A DNA stretch of 64,000 nt, from contig CANLND010000003.1 in NCBI GenBank assembly GCA_947492585.1, positions 124,001 through 188,000 on the forward strand, in the 5' to 3' direction. This DNA is from an uncultured Paracoccaceae bacterium (lineage in GTDB: Bacteria; Pseudomonadota; Alphaproteobacteria; Rhodobacterales; Rhodobacteraceae). The first letter of the stretch is position 1; each line of letters starts with the position of its first letter. This document shows positions 1 through 8,374 of this stretch, in pieces. The notes beneath the pieces were generated by a model. The model saw only the letters and a list, made by a program, of their open reading frames with translations. It searched no databases and had not been told where the DNA came from. The position numbers and the translations under genes are program-made.

Positions 1-348
1 TGGATCGCGGATCCACAGGTCGATGTGGTGATTTCAACCGGGGGCACCGGGTTGACGGGTCGTGATGTTACGGTTGAGGCGCATCGCGATGTTTATGAAA
101 AAGAAATCGACGCGTTTGGAACCGTTTTCACCATCATTTCCATGCAGAAAATAGGCACAAGCGCGGTGCAGTCCCGTGCCACAGGCGGAGTCGCGGGGGG
201 CACTTATCTGTTTGCTCTGCCGGGCAGCCCAGGGGCCTGCAAAGACGGGTGGGATGACATTTTGTCAAAACAGCTCGATTACCGGCATCGCCCCTGTAAT
301 TTTGTGGAAATCATGCCCAGATTGTCAGAACACCAGCGACGGAAATGA
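1..348 (+). CDS. moaB: Molybdenum cofactor biosynthesis protein MoaB (5' end missing)
   Basis: The reading frame is open from base 1, so the start lies outside the window; 115 residues are visible, roughly the last two thirds of a MogA/MoaB-fold protein. The family binds molybdopterin and adenylylates it before molybdate insertion. Visible are the STGGTGLTGRDVT loop and the GGVAGGTYLFALPGSPGAC segment that form the pterin-binding pocket. A larger Moco set (fdhD, mobA, mobB, moeA) lies 13 kb downstream. MoaB versus MogA cannot be separated on this fragment alone, but the GDV-like loop and short C-terminus favour MoaB. Confidence 0.88.
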   Translation, partial: WIADPQVDVVISTGGTGLTGRDVTVEAHRDVYEKEIDAFGTVFTIISMQKIGTSAVQSRATGGVAGGTYLFALPGSPGACKDGWDDILSKQLDYRHRPCNFVEIMPRLSEHQRRK

Positions 349-445
349 AACGGTTTGCCGTGTAACCTCGTATTCGCTGTACAGAAGATCTATTCTTGGT
401 ACGGGGCCACGCAATGCGCCAAAACGGGAGCTGAAGGGGCTGAAC

Positions 446-1903
446 ATGCGGTTTTTACGCCAAAGCGTGACGGGGCTGTTTTTCCTCGCGCTCACCTGCG
501 CCCTGCTGGCCTATGCTGGCCGTCTGGTTTTTGGGGCGATCGAGGCACGCTTTAACACCGAATACACCGCTCCGCCTGCGCGTGAACGGATCTTTGCGGT
601 GAATGTGCTGACCGCGGAATTGGCCACGGTTTCACCCGAATTGGTGGCCTTTGGCCGTATTGAAAGCCGACGACGGTTGGAGCTGCGGATGCCGGTGTCG
701 GGACGGGTGATTGAGCTGGCCGAGACATTTGAGGACGGCGGCAGTGTGCGCGCCGGTGACATTCTGGTGCGTCTGGATCCCGCCAACGCCCAAGCCGCGT
801 TGGCGCGGGTTGAGGCGGATCTGCAAGACGCCCGCGCGGAGGTGCGCGAAGCGGCGCGGGCGCGGATTTTGGCACAGGATGAATTGCAGGCCGCGCAGGA
901 TCAGGCGGATCTGCGCGCCCGTGCATTTGAACGTCAAACCAATCTCACAGAGCGCGGCGTTGGCACCGAGGCCAGCGTCGAAACGGCTGAACTGGCGGCG
1001 GCCCAGGCGCGTCAGGTGGTGATTTCACGTCGGCAAGCGCTGAGCCAGGCGGAGGCGCGGCAGGATCAGGCCGCCACGCAACAGGCGCGCCAGGAAATCG
1101 CGCTGGAAACCGCACGGCGGGATTTGGCGGATACCACTGTCACCGCTGGATTTTCCGGCACGTTACAACAGGTTCAGGTGGTCGAAGGTCGCCAGTTGTC
1201 CGCCAATGAAAAAATGGCGGATTTGATTGACCCCAACCGGCTTGAGGTCGCCTTTCGCATCTCAACCGCGCAGTATGCACGGCTGTTGGATGACAGCGGC
1301 ACCTTGCTCAGGCGTCCGGTCACCGTGCATCTGGATGCCAGCGGTGCGGATCTGACGGCGACTGGCCAGATTTCGCGCGACAGCGGTGCGGCCGGAGAGG
1401 GGCAATCCGGGCGTTTGGTTTTTGCCCAGCTGTCTGCCGCGCCGGGGTTCAAACCGGGGGATTTTGTCACCGTTGGCGTGAGCGAGCCCGCTGTAGCAGC
1501 CGTGGCGCGGGTGCCCGCGGCGGCGCTGGGGGTGGATGGGTCGGTTCTGGCGTTGGGGGCCGAGGATCGGCTGGAACGTCTGCCGGTTGAATTGGTGCGC
1601 CGACAGGGCGACGAAATATTGATCCGGGGCGTTGGCCTGTCGGGGCGCGAAATCGTCGCCGCGCGCACGCCTTTGCTGGGGGCAGGCATTCGCGTGCGCC
1701 CCTTGCGCCGCGAGGCCCCGCCCAAGGAGCCCCAGCCTGACCTGATCGAATTGACCGACGAACACCGCGCCCGCTTGGTGGCCTTTGTGGAAGGCAACAG
1801 CAGAATGAACGCCGCCGCCAAGGCGCGTATGTTGGGACAATTGGCGCAGGCCAAAGTTCCGTCCCGGCTGATCCGCCGCATCGAATCGCGGATGGGAGGG
1901 TAA
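446..1903 (+). CDS. RND efflux periplasmic adaptor (membrane fusion protein, HlyD/AcrA family)
   Basis: A 485-residue periplasmic adaptor that should link the inner-membrane RND pump encoded next to an outer-membrane channel. Residues about 9-29 form an N-terminal membrane anchor; residues about 83-110 are the first half of a biotinyl-lipoyl domain (VSGRVIEL...GDILVRLD); an Ala/Glu/Arg/Gln-rich coiled-coil hairpin follows to about residue 215, then the second lipoyl half and a beta-barrel region. The last 50 residues form a charged tail not usual in AcrA. The ATG at 446 is chosen because it has AAGGGG just upstream and directly precedes the membrane anchor; the frame is open further upstream but lacks coding character. 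Five bases separate it from the permease, so the two form an operon. Confidence 0.9.
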   Translation: MRFLRQSVTGLFFLALTCALLAYAGRLVFGAIEARFNTEYTAPPARERIFAVNVLTAELATVSPELVAFGRIESRRRLELRMPVSGRVIELAETFEDGGSVRAGDILVRLDPANAQAALARVEADLQDARAEVREAARARILAQDELQAAQDQADLRARAFERQTNLTERGVGTEASVETAELAAAQARQVVISRRQALSQAEARQDQAATQQARQEIALETARRDLADTTVTAGFSGTLQQVQVVEGRQLSANEKMADLIDPNRLEVAFRISTAQYARLLDDSGTLLRRPVTVHLDASGADLTATGQISRDSGAAGEGQSGRLVFAQLSAAPGFKPGDFVTVGVSEPAVAAVARVPAAALGVDGSVLALGAEDRLERLPVELVRRQGDEILIRGVGLSGREIVAARTPLLGAGIRVRPLRREAPPKEPQPDLIELTDEHRARLVAFVEGNSRMNAAAKARMLGQLAQAKVPSRLIRRIESRMGG

Positions 1904-1908
1904 ATGCC

Positions 1909-4900
1909 ATGACTCGGGCCTTGACCCATCGGGCCGGTGGTCTGCTGTCATATTTCACCCGCCACGGCACGGCGGCGAACCTGTTGCTGGTGCTGCTGCT
2001 GGGCCTTGGTCTGGCCGCGATGCCCAATATGCGGGCGCAATTTTTCCCGGACGTGATCGTTGAAAGCGTCAGCGTCAACGTCGTCTGGGACGGGGCCGGC
2101 CCCGAGGATGTCGACAATGCGATTGTGCAGCCTCTTGAACCGGCGTTGCTGGCAGTCGAAGGCGTCAGCGAAAGCCGGGCGACCTCCCGCGAGGGGCGCG
2201 CCACGCTTTGGTTGGAGTTTGAACCGGGCTGGGACATGGCGCAGGCGGCTGATGATGTGCAGACGGCGGTGGATGCCGTCACCTCATTGCCGGAAACTGC
2301 CGAAGACCCCACCGTGCGCCGCGCCATCTGGCGGGACCGCGTGACGGATGTTGTGTTGACGGGACCGGTTGCGCCGGAACAGCTGGGCCTGTTTGCGGAC
2401 GAACTGATTGCACGCCTGTTTCAGGCCGGCGTCACCCGTACCACCATTCGTGGCGTCGCCGCCCCGGAAACCATTGTCGAAGTTCCCTCGGCGCAGTTGA
2501 TCGCCAATGACATTTCCATGTCCGAGATTGCCGCTGCCATCTCGGCCGGCGTTGATGCTGATCCTGCCGGGGATGTTACTGGTGCCAATGCGCGCGTGCG
2601 CACCGGCCAAGAACGCCGCGCCCCGGATGAGATCGAAGCCATCGTGCTACGGGTCAATCCGGATGGATCGGCCTTGACCATTGGTGATGTTGCACTGATC
2701 CGCGTCGAAGGGGTGGCGCGGAACCGTTCGTATTTTGTGGGGCCAAACCCGGCCATGTCGATCCGGGTGGATCGCTCGAACCGGGGGGATGCCATTCGCA
2801 TTCAGGGGGTGGTTGAAGACACGGTCGAAACCTTCCAGGCCAGCTTACCCGAAGGCGTCACCGCCGGTCTGATCCGCACCCGCGCCGAAGCGATTTCAGG
2901 CCGATTGAATATCCTATTGGACAACGGTTTGATGGGGCTTGGGCTGGTTGTGTTGTTGCTGTTTCTGTTTCTGAATGCGCGGATTGCCTTTTGGGTTGCG
3001 GCGGGCATTCCGGCGGCGATGTTTGCGGCAATTGCACTCATGTATGCAGCGGGGCTGACCATCAATATGGTCAGTCTGTTTGGGCTGATTATCACACTGG
3101 GCATTGTGGTTGATGATGCGATCGTGGTGGGAGAGCATGCCGATTTCCGCGCGCGCCGTTTGGGCGAAAGCCCCAAGGTGGCGGCGGAAAATGCCGCGCG
3201 GCGGATGGCGATGCCGGTGCTGGCGGCGACGCTGACAACGATTATTGCGTTCTTTGGTCTGACTGCCATTGGTGGCCGTTTTGGTGATCTGATCCGCGAC
3301 ATTCCTCTCACGGTGATTGCCGTTCTGGCGGCCTCCCTTGTGGAATGTTTCCTGATCCTGCCCAACCATATGGCCCATGCTTTGGCCCATGCGCAGCAGG
3401 GCAATTGGTATGATCTGCCAAATCGTGTGGTGAACCGGGGCTTTTTGTGGATGCGCGAGACCTTGTTCCGCCCGCTGATGGCCGTGGTGATCCGCGGGCG
3501 CTATGCGGTGATTGCAGGTGCGGTAGTGCTGTTTGCTTCACAGGCGGTGCTGTTCATCAGTGGGGATGTGAAATGGCGGTTCTTCAATGCGCCAGAACGT
3601 GGGTCGGTCACCGGGAACTTTGCCATGGTGGACGGGGCCAGCCGGGCTGACACATTGGCGATGATGCGCGAGATGCAGCGCGCAACCGAGGCGTTGGCGG
3701 CGGAATACCAAGAGCGCTATGGCACCAATCCGGTGGATTTTGTAATCGCCGAGGTCGGCGGCAATGCCGGGCGGGGTCTGGCAGGGGTTGATACAAAAGA
3801 CGGTGATCTATTGGGGGGGATTTCGATTGAACTGATCGATGCGGATCTGCGGCCCTATTCCAGTTTTGCCTTTGTGGCCGACCTCCAAGACAGCGTGCAG
3901 CGGCATCCTTTGGCCGAGGTTGTGTCGTTTCGCGGCTGGCGCTCAGGTCCGGGCGGAGACGCGCTGGATGTGCAGTTTTTTGGTGCGAGCGTGCAGGATT
4001 TGAAGCGGGCGGCTGAGGATCTGAAAACGACGCTGGCCATCTTTCCCGAGGTTTCAGCCGTCGAAGACGATCTGGCCTATGACAAAGAAGAGCTGATCCT
4101 GGATCTGACGCCACAAGGTCAGGCGCTGAATTTCACCATTGATGCGCTGGGGCGTGCGCTGCGCAATCGTCTGGGCGGGATCGAAGCCGCGACTTATCCT
4201 GATGGCCCGCGCAGTGCCACGATCCGGGTGGAACTGTCACGTGGTGAGCTGAGCGCGGATTTCTTGGAACGCACCCTGATGCGCACGCCGGATGGGGTGT
4301 ATGTGCCGCTGGCGGATATCGTTTCGGTGACGCGGCGCAATGGGTTTTCCACCGTTCAGCGTGAAAATGGCATTCGTCTGATGTCGGTCACCGGGGACAT
4401 ATCCGAAGACGACCCGGCCCGTGCCGAAGAGATCATGCAGCGCCTGCAAACCGAGATCCTGCCAGAGATCGCCAGCAGACGACAGCTGGAGTGGCGCATG
4501 TCGGGCCTGAGCGAGCAAGAAGACACGTTTTTGACTGATGCGCGCAACGGGCTGATCCTGTGTTTGGCCGGGATCTATCTGGTTCTGGCGTGGATCTTTG
4601 CCAGCTGGACCCGGCCGATGGTGGTGATGGCGATCATTCCCTTTGGGTTGGTGGGCACGATTTGGGGCCATTACCTCTGGGAAGTGCCCTTGTCGATGTT
4701 CACCGTTGTGGGGCTATTGGGGATGACTGGCATTATCATCAACGATTCAATTGTTCTGGTGTCGACCATTGATGACTATGCGGAAACGCGCGGCGTGTGG
4801 CCGTCGATCATTGATGGTGCTGCGGATCGTTTGCGCCCGGTAATGCTGACGACGCTGACCACTGTTCTGGGCCTTGCGCCGCTGCTGTATGAGAGCTCGC

Positions 4901-5304
4901 AACAGGCGCAGTTCCTAAAACCCACAGTGATCACGCTGGTGTATGGTCTGGGCTTTGGCATGTTCTTGGTGCTGCTGGTGGTGCCCGCCTTGGTCGCCAT
5001 TCAGGAAGACGTGCGCCGCCCGATGATGGCGCTGCGCCGGTCGGTGCGTGCGGACGGATTGCAGCGTTTGATCTATGTGGCCGCTGCCGCGCAGTCCCTG
5101 TGGTTTGCCGCGACCATGGGCGCGGCAACTGTCACCGGTGCGATGGCACCGCAGATCCTCCAAGCGGTGCCCGCATTGGCGGATCTGCCCGCACTGCGGG
5201 CGGCGTTTATCTGCTTCTTGGGGGGGGCTGCGTTGATTTCGCTACTGGCCTACGGGATTGGCGCGTGGGTCTATTCGGCGCGGTTGCGCAAAAGCCGCGC
5301 CTGA
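1909..5304 (+). CDS. Efflux RND transporter permease subunit with C-terminal two-helix extension
   Basis: An 1131-residue proton-driven RND pump of the AcrB/hydrophobe-amphiphile type. Membrane segment 1 is near residues 19-40; TM4 carries the paired aspartates of the proton relay (GIVVDDAIVV, about residues 398-407). In the TM10 motif the AcrB lysine position is Asn-Asp (IIINDSIV), as in other non-AcrB subfamilies. After TM12 (about residues 1005-1031) there are about 100 extra residues with two further hydrophobic stretches (about 1054-1080 and 1096-1122), so the protein probably has 14 membrane segments, not 12. Its 3' end overlaps the convergent NUDIX gene by 34 bases. The substrate cannot be read from the sequence. 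Confidence 0.92.
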   Translation: MTRALTHRAGGLLSYFTRHGTAANLLLVLLLGLGLAAMPNMRAQFFPDVIVESVSVNVVWDGAGPEDVDNAIVQPLEPALLAVEGVSESRATSREGRATLWLEFEPGWDMAQAADDVQTAVDAVTSLPETAEDPTVRRAIWRDRVTDVVLTGPVAPEQLGLFADELIARLFQAGVTRTTIRGVAAPETIVEVPSAQLIANDISMSEIAAAISAGVDADPAGDVTGANARVRTGQERRAPDEIEAIVLRVNPDGSALTIGDVALIRVEGVARNRSYFVGPNPAMSIRVDRSNRGDAIRIQGVVEDTVETFQASLPEGVTAGLIRTRAEAISGRLNILLDNGLMGLGLVVLLLFLFLNARIAFWVAAGIPAAMFAAIALMYAAGLTINMVSLFGLIITLGIVVDDAIVVGEHADFRARRLGESPKVAAENAARRMAMPVLAATLTTIIAFFGLTAIGGRFGDLIRDIPLTVIAVLAASLVECFLILPNHMAHALAHAQQGNWYDLPNRVVNRGFLWMRETLFRPLMAVVIRGRYAVIAGAVVLFASQAVLFISGDVKWRFFNAPERGSVTGNFAMVDGASRADTLAMMREMQRATEALAAEYQERYGTNPVDFVIAEVGGNAGRGLAGVDTKDGDLLGGISIELIDADLRPYSSFAFVADLQDSVQRHPLAEVVSFRGWRSGPGGDALDVQFFGASVQDLKRAAEDLKTTLAIFPEVSAVEDDLAYDKEELILDLTPQGQALNFTIDALGRALRNRLGGIEAATYPDGPRSATIRVELSRGELSADFLERTLMRTPDGVYVPLADIVSVTRRNGFSTVQRENGIRLMSVTGDISEDDPARAEEIMQRLQTEILPEIASRRQLEWRMSGLSEQEDTFLTDARNGLILCLAGIYLVLAWIFASWTRPMVVMAIIPFGLVGTIWGHYLWEVPLSMFTVVGLLGMTGIIINDSIVLVSTIDDYAETRGVWPSIIDGAADRLRPVMLTTLTTVLGLAPLLYESSQQAQFLKPTVITLVYGLGFGMFLVLLVVPALVAIQEDVRRPMMALRRSVRADGLQRLIYVAAAAQSLWFAATMGAATVTGAMAPQILQAVPALADLPALRAAFICFLGGAALISLLAYGIGAWVYSARLRKSRA

Positions 5305-5726
5305 GCCATCTGCGCCACTGCAATCACGTCGGGCAACAGATCCAATCCGCTGTCGGCCATGTCCTCTACCGCGATCCAGCGCGCGGCGTCGGCATCATCA
5401 TCGGGGGTTGGCGTGCCGTTGACATAGTCGCAGGCCACCGCCGTCAGCAGATAATGCGTAACAACCGCGCCACTGTCATCGCGGCGCAGGACGTTCAACG
5501 TTTTTATGATCTCGTTGGGCAGTGCGGTGACGCCGGTTTCTTCCAACAATTCGCGCGCAGCCCCGGCTTCGGCGGTTTCTCCCCATTCCACATGACCGCC
5601 GGGAAAACCCCAGGCGCCCCGGCTGGGGTCTTTGCCGCGTTGCACCAGAATTACATGGGCGCGACCGTCAATTTCATGACAGACCACGGCAATGGTGCCC
5701 AGAACTGGGCGTTTGAGAGGGGTCAT
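5271..5726 (-). CDS. NUDIX hydrolase
   Basis: A 151-residue NUDIX-family pyrophosphohydrolase. The full NUDIX box is present at residues 44-66 (G44, E50, R58-E59, E62-E63, G65), so the metal-binding and catalytic residues are intact. The family hydrolyses nucleoside diphosphates linked to another group; the layout (GTIAVVC start, VQRGKDP, WGFPGGHVE) resembles MutT-like or ADP-ribose-type housekeeping enzymes, but the substrate is not predictable. The ATG at 5726 is preferred over an in-frame GTG at 5738 because it overlaps the stop of the upstream gene as ATGA, a coupling signal. Its 3' end overlaps the convergent RND permease gene. Confidence 0.85.
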   Translation of the reverse strand: MTPLKRPVLGTIAVVCHEIDGRAHVILVQRGKDPSRGAWGFPGGHVEWGETAEAGAARELLEETGVTALPNEIIKTLNVLRRDDSGAVVTHYLLTAVACDYVNGTPTPDDDADAARWIAVEDMADSGLDLLPDVIAVAQMAQARLLRNRAE

Positions 5727-6544
5727 CCGGCGCTGCACCCTTTGATATCAACGGCATGGGTTCGTCCGAGAACTGTAATGCGCACGGCCGAGCGGTCAAT
5801 CGCATAAGCTGTGCTTTCTGTCGGGTAAAATTCAGCCGAGGCCAGCAGATGGCCGCCCTGACGCTGCGTGCTTGTTTCACCGGCAACATACTGTGTCGTA
5901 CCCGGTTCAATAATCGCAACTTCGGTGCCTCCAGCCGATGGCATGGCGATGCGGGCGTTGATGGTCATACCGTATTGGGTGGGGGCCAGACGGCAGGTCA
6001 CGGTTGTCACGCCTGCTTCGCTGGCTGAATATGGTCGACTGGATACAGCCGCGACGATGGCGGGGTTGCGTGGGGCGTTTTTGTCAACGGAATGGGCAAA
6101 GGGCAGCTCGGCTGGCACGCAGACGTCCTTGCAAATCCCCAGTCCCAACCGGCCCTTCAGCTTGATTGGTTTTTGCGCGGACTGCGGTGTGATTTCAATC
6201 GGTAGGATCATCTGATCGTGATAGCCGATGGTTTGCAGGCCTGCGGTCTTGAACACTTGAGGCGCGGGCCAGGTGATGGCCACATTGCCCACATTGCGCG
6301 AACCCTTCCAGGAAAAGGTCGGCGGAATGCCTGCATCGCCGGGGCTGCGCCAGTAGGTTTTCCATCCCGGTGCAAGCGTCACCCGCAATGCTCCCATAAG
6401 GGTGCCGCGCTCTGTTTGGCCTCCATCCAGAATTTCAAGCTGCACCAGATCATCTGGAACAGTTTGGGCGTGGGAGGGGGCCGCAACGGCGAACAGAGCA
6501 CAGGCGACCATCAGGGCGCGCGAAGGGATAAAACGATATGTCAT
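5723..6544 (-). CDS. Protein-disulfide reductase DsbD N-terminal-domain protein
   Basis: A 273-residue exported protein. Residues 1-27 are a signal peptide ending AAPSHAQ. The mature part matches the DsbD N-terminal (alpha) domain: the WKTYWRSPGDAG segment and the paired cysteines in CKDVC (about residue 140) that in DsbD pass electrons to periplasmic partners. No membrane domain or thioredoxin domain is attached, so it is a stand-alone periplasmic alpha domain, as often seen in Rhodobacterales. The start at 6544 places the signal peptide correctly; the frame extends upstream without coding features. Coupled by ATGA overlap to the NUDIX gene. Confidence 0.8.
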   Translation of the reverse strand: MTYRFIPSRALMVACALFAVAAPSHAQTVPDDLVQLEILDGGQTERGTLMGALRVTLAPGWKTYWRSPGDAGIPPTFSWKGSRNVGNVAITWPAPQVFKTAGLQTIGYHDQMILPIEITPQSAQKPIKLKGRLGLGICKDVCVPAELPFAHSVDKNAPRNPAIVAAVSSRPYSASEAGVTTVTCRLAPTQYGMTINARIAMPSAGGTEVAIIEPGTTQYVAGETSTQRQGGHLLASAEFYPTESTAYAIDRSAVRITVLGRTHAVDIKGCSAG

Positions 6545-6716
6545 AAATCCATTGATGCGAGGTTGGGGCGCAAAAGCCAAGAGACACGCGCATAAAGCCG
6601 GTGTGATGTCGCGCAAAGTTGATAAATCCAACAACTGCCTTGTCCCTCTTGCACGCGGGGCGTGCAATCGCCATTGTGGAGGCTAGAACCTAGAAATTTC
6701 AGCGAAAGCTTTGCCC

Positions 6717-7274
6717 ATGGATCTGACCGGAAAACTCTTGATTGCAATGCCTGGCATTGGAGACCCCCGGTTTGAACATTCCTTGGTCTTTTTGTGCTCT
6801 CACACCGATGAGGGGGCAATGGGGTTGATATTGAACAAAACAGCGCCGGGCGTAAAGCTGGGCGATATTCTGGACCAGCTGGATATTGAAACCGACGAGG
6901 CGCCCCATGCGGCGCTGCCGGTTCGGTTTGGCGGTCCGGTGGAAACCCAACGCGGGTTTGTGCTGCATTCGGCGGATTATGAATCGCAGGTGAATTCTCT
7001 TGAGGTGAACGAGGCCTTTTCGATGACCGGCACTTTGGATGTGCTGGAAGATGTGGCCATGGGGCAGGGGCCAAGCCGGTTGTTGATCATGCTGGGCTAT
7101 GCCGGCTGGGGGCCGGGGCAGCTGGAAGAGGAAATTGTTGCCAATGGCTGGCTGACCACAGAGGCAGATCCCGAGCTGGTGTTTGGCGCCGATGATGATG
7201 AAAAGTGGAGCGCGGCGCTCAAAACTCTTGGAGTTGATCCCATTGTCCTGTCTGCCAATGCAGGCCACGCCTAA
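6717..7274 (+). CDS. YqgE/AlgH family protein
   Basis: A 185-residue protein of the YqgE/AlgH (DUF179) family, whose molecular role is not established. Diagnostic stretches are LTGKLLIAMPGIGDPRFEHS near the N-terminus, GAMGLILNK, the FGGPVETQRGFVLH segment and GYAGWGPGQLEEE, all in family order and at usual length. A TTG six bases upstream (6711) is an alternative start; ATG 6717 is preferred. It is divergent from the DsbD-domain gene across about 170 bases and convergent with the Sua5/TsaC gene. Confidence 0.88.
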   Translation: MDLTGKLLIAMPGIGDPRFEHSLVFLCSHTDEGAMGLILNKTAPGVKLGDILDQLDIETDEAPHAALPVRFGGPVETQRGFVLHSADYESQVNSLEVNEAFSMTGTLDVLEDVAMGQGPSRLLIMLGYAGWGPGQLEEEIVANGWLTTEADPELVFGADDDEKWSAALKTLGVDPIVLSANAGHA

Positions 7275-7289
7275 ACACAGGCTGCGCGC

Positions 7290-8240
7290 CTAGTCCCGCG
7301 GCGCGGCAGCGCGGCGTAAACGATCGTTGATGGCGCATCCCAGACCATGATCCGGGACCGGGGCGACCGCAATTGGCAGGGCCTGAGCGTCCAGCTGGTG
7401 TAGATATTCAAACAGATTGGCAGCGGCTTCGGCCAGATCGCCTTTTGGTGACAAATTTAGGTCACCGGCCAGGGGGCCAAACCCCAATAGCAGTTCACCC
7501 GCACCCCGACGGGTGGCGTTCAGGCGTACCGACGCATTGGGCGCGTAATGTGACAGCAGTTGGCCAGGGGCCGTCAGCGGATCTGCGGTGTCCCGATTGG
7601 CAAGCGGATGGCCCAGCACGGCTTCGATTTCTTCAACCGCCAAACCGCCGGGGCGCAGCAACACAGGGCGCTCTGCTGCAAGACCTACGATTGTGCTTTC
7701 TAGGCCGACGCCACAGGGTCCATCATCGACCACCGCGTCGATGCGCCCATCCAATCCGGCCATCACATGGGTGGCCAGCGTGGGGCTGATACGGCCCGAA
7801 GGGTTGGCCGAAGGGGCCGCAACCGGTCCCCCGACCATCGCCAGCAGACGCTGAGCGGTGGGATGGGCGGGGACGCGCACCGCCAAAGTGTCAAGTCCCG
7901 CCGTGACCAGACCTGAAACGCCGTGATCCGGTTTTAGGGGCAGCACCAACGTGAGCGGGCCGGGCCAAAAGGCCTGCGCCAGCTGTTCTGCCAGATCCGA
8001 CCAGACTACCAATTTTTGCGCACTGGCCACATCCGCAACATGGGCTATCAGTGGGTTAAAGCTCGGACGTCCTTTGGCGGCGTAAATCCCGGCAACCGCA
8101 GCGCCATTACAGGCGTGCCCGCCTAATCCATAAACCGTCTCGGTTGGGAAGGCGACAAGCCGCCCGGCGCGCAGCAAATCTGCGGCCTGCGCCAGGTCTG
8201 GTTCACTGGGCTGCAAAGTGACGGTACGTTCCAGGTTCAT
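7290..8240 (-). CDS. tsaC: L-threonylcarbamoyladenylate synthase (Sua5/YrdC family)
   Basis: A 316-residue enzyme that makes threonylcarbamoyl-AMP from threonine, bicarbonate and ATP for the t6A37 modification of ANN-decoding tRNAs. The YrdC domain covers about residues 12-200 (FPTETVYGLGGHA, the KGRPSFNPL segment, APSANPSGRISPT with the conserved Ser/Asn), followed by the C-terminal Sua5 domain, so this is the long Sua5 form rather than the short TsaC form. Start ATG at 8240. Monocistronic between yqgE and the divergent acyl-CoA dehydrogenase gene. Confidence 0.9.
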   Translation of the reverse strand: MNLERTVTLQPSEPDLAQAADLLRAGRLVAFPTETVYGLGGHACNGAAVAGIYAAKGRPSFNPLIAHVADVASAQKLVVWSDLAEQLAQAFWPGPLTLVLPLKPDHGVSGLVTAGLDTLAVRVPAHPTAQRLLAMVGGPVAAPSANPSGRISPTLATHVMAGLDGRIDAVVDDGPCGVGLESTIVGLAAERPVLLRPGGLAVEEIEAVLGHPLANRDTADPLTAPGQLLSHYAPNASVRLNATRRGAGELLLGFGPLAGDLNLSPKGDLAEAAANLFEYLHQLDAQALPIAVAPVPDHGLGCAINDRLRRAAAPRD

Positions 8241-8374
8241 ACTATGACGCCGCGTTTAGTTTGAATGAAAGACAGCGCAGGATAGCTAATCAGGCGCAGA
8301 GTGACGTTTATCGGCTTGCCCTGACAAAGCCAAGACTGCCACATTCGATATGTCCCGCCCAAAGGAAAGCTGCC

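Noticed and set aside
5100-5807. A 235-codon plus-strand ORF over the NUDIX gene
   Set aside because: Antisense to the NUDIX gene, which carries a complete NUDIX box on the minus strand.
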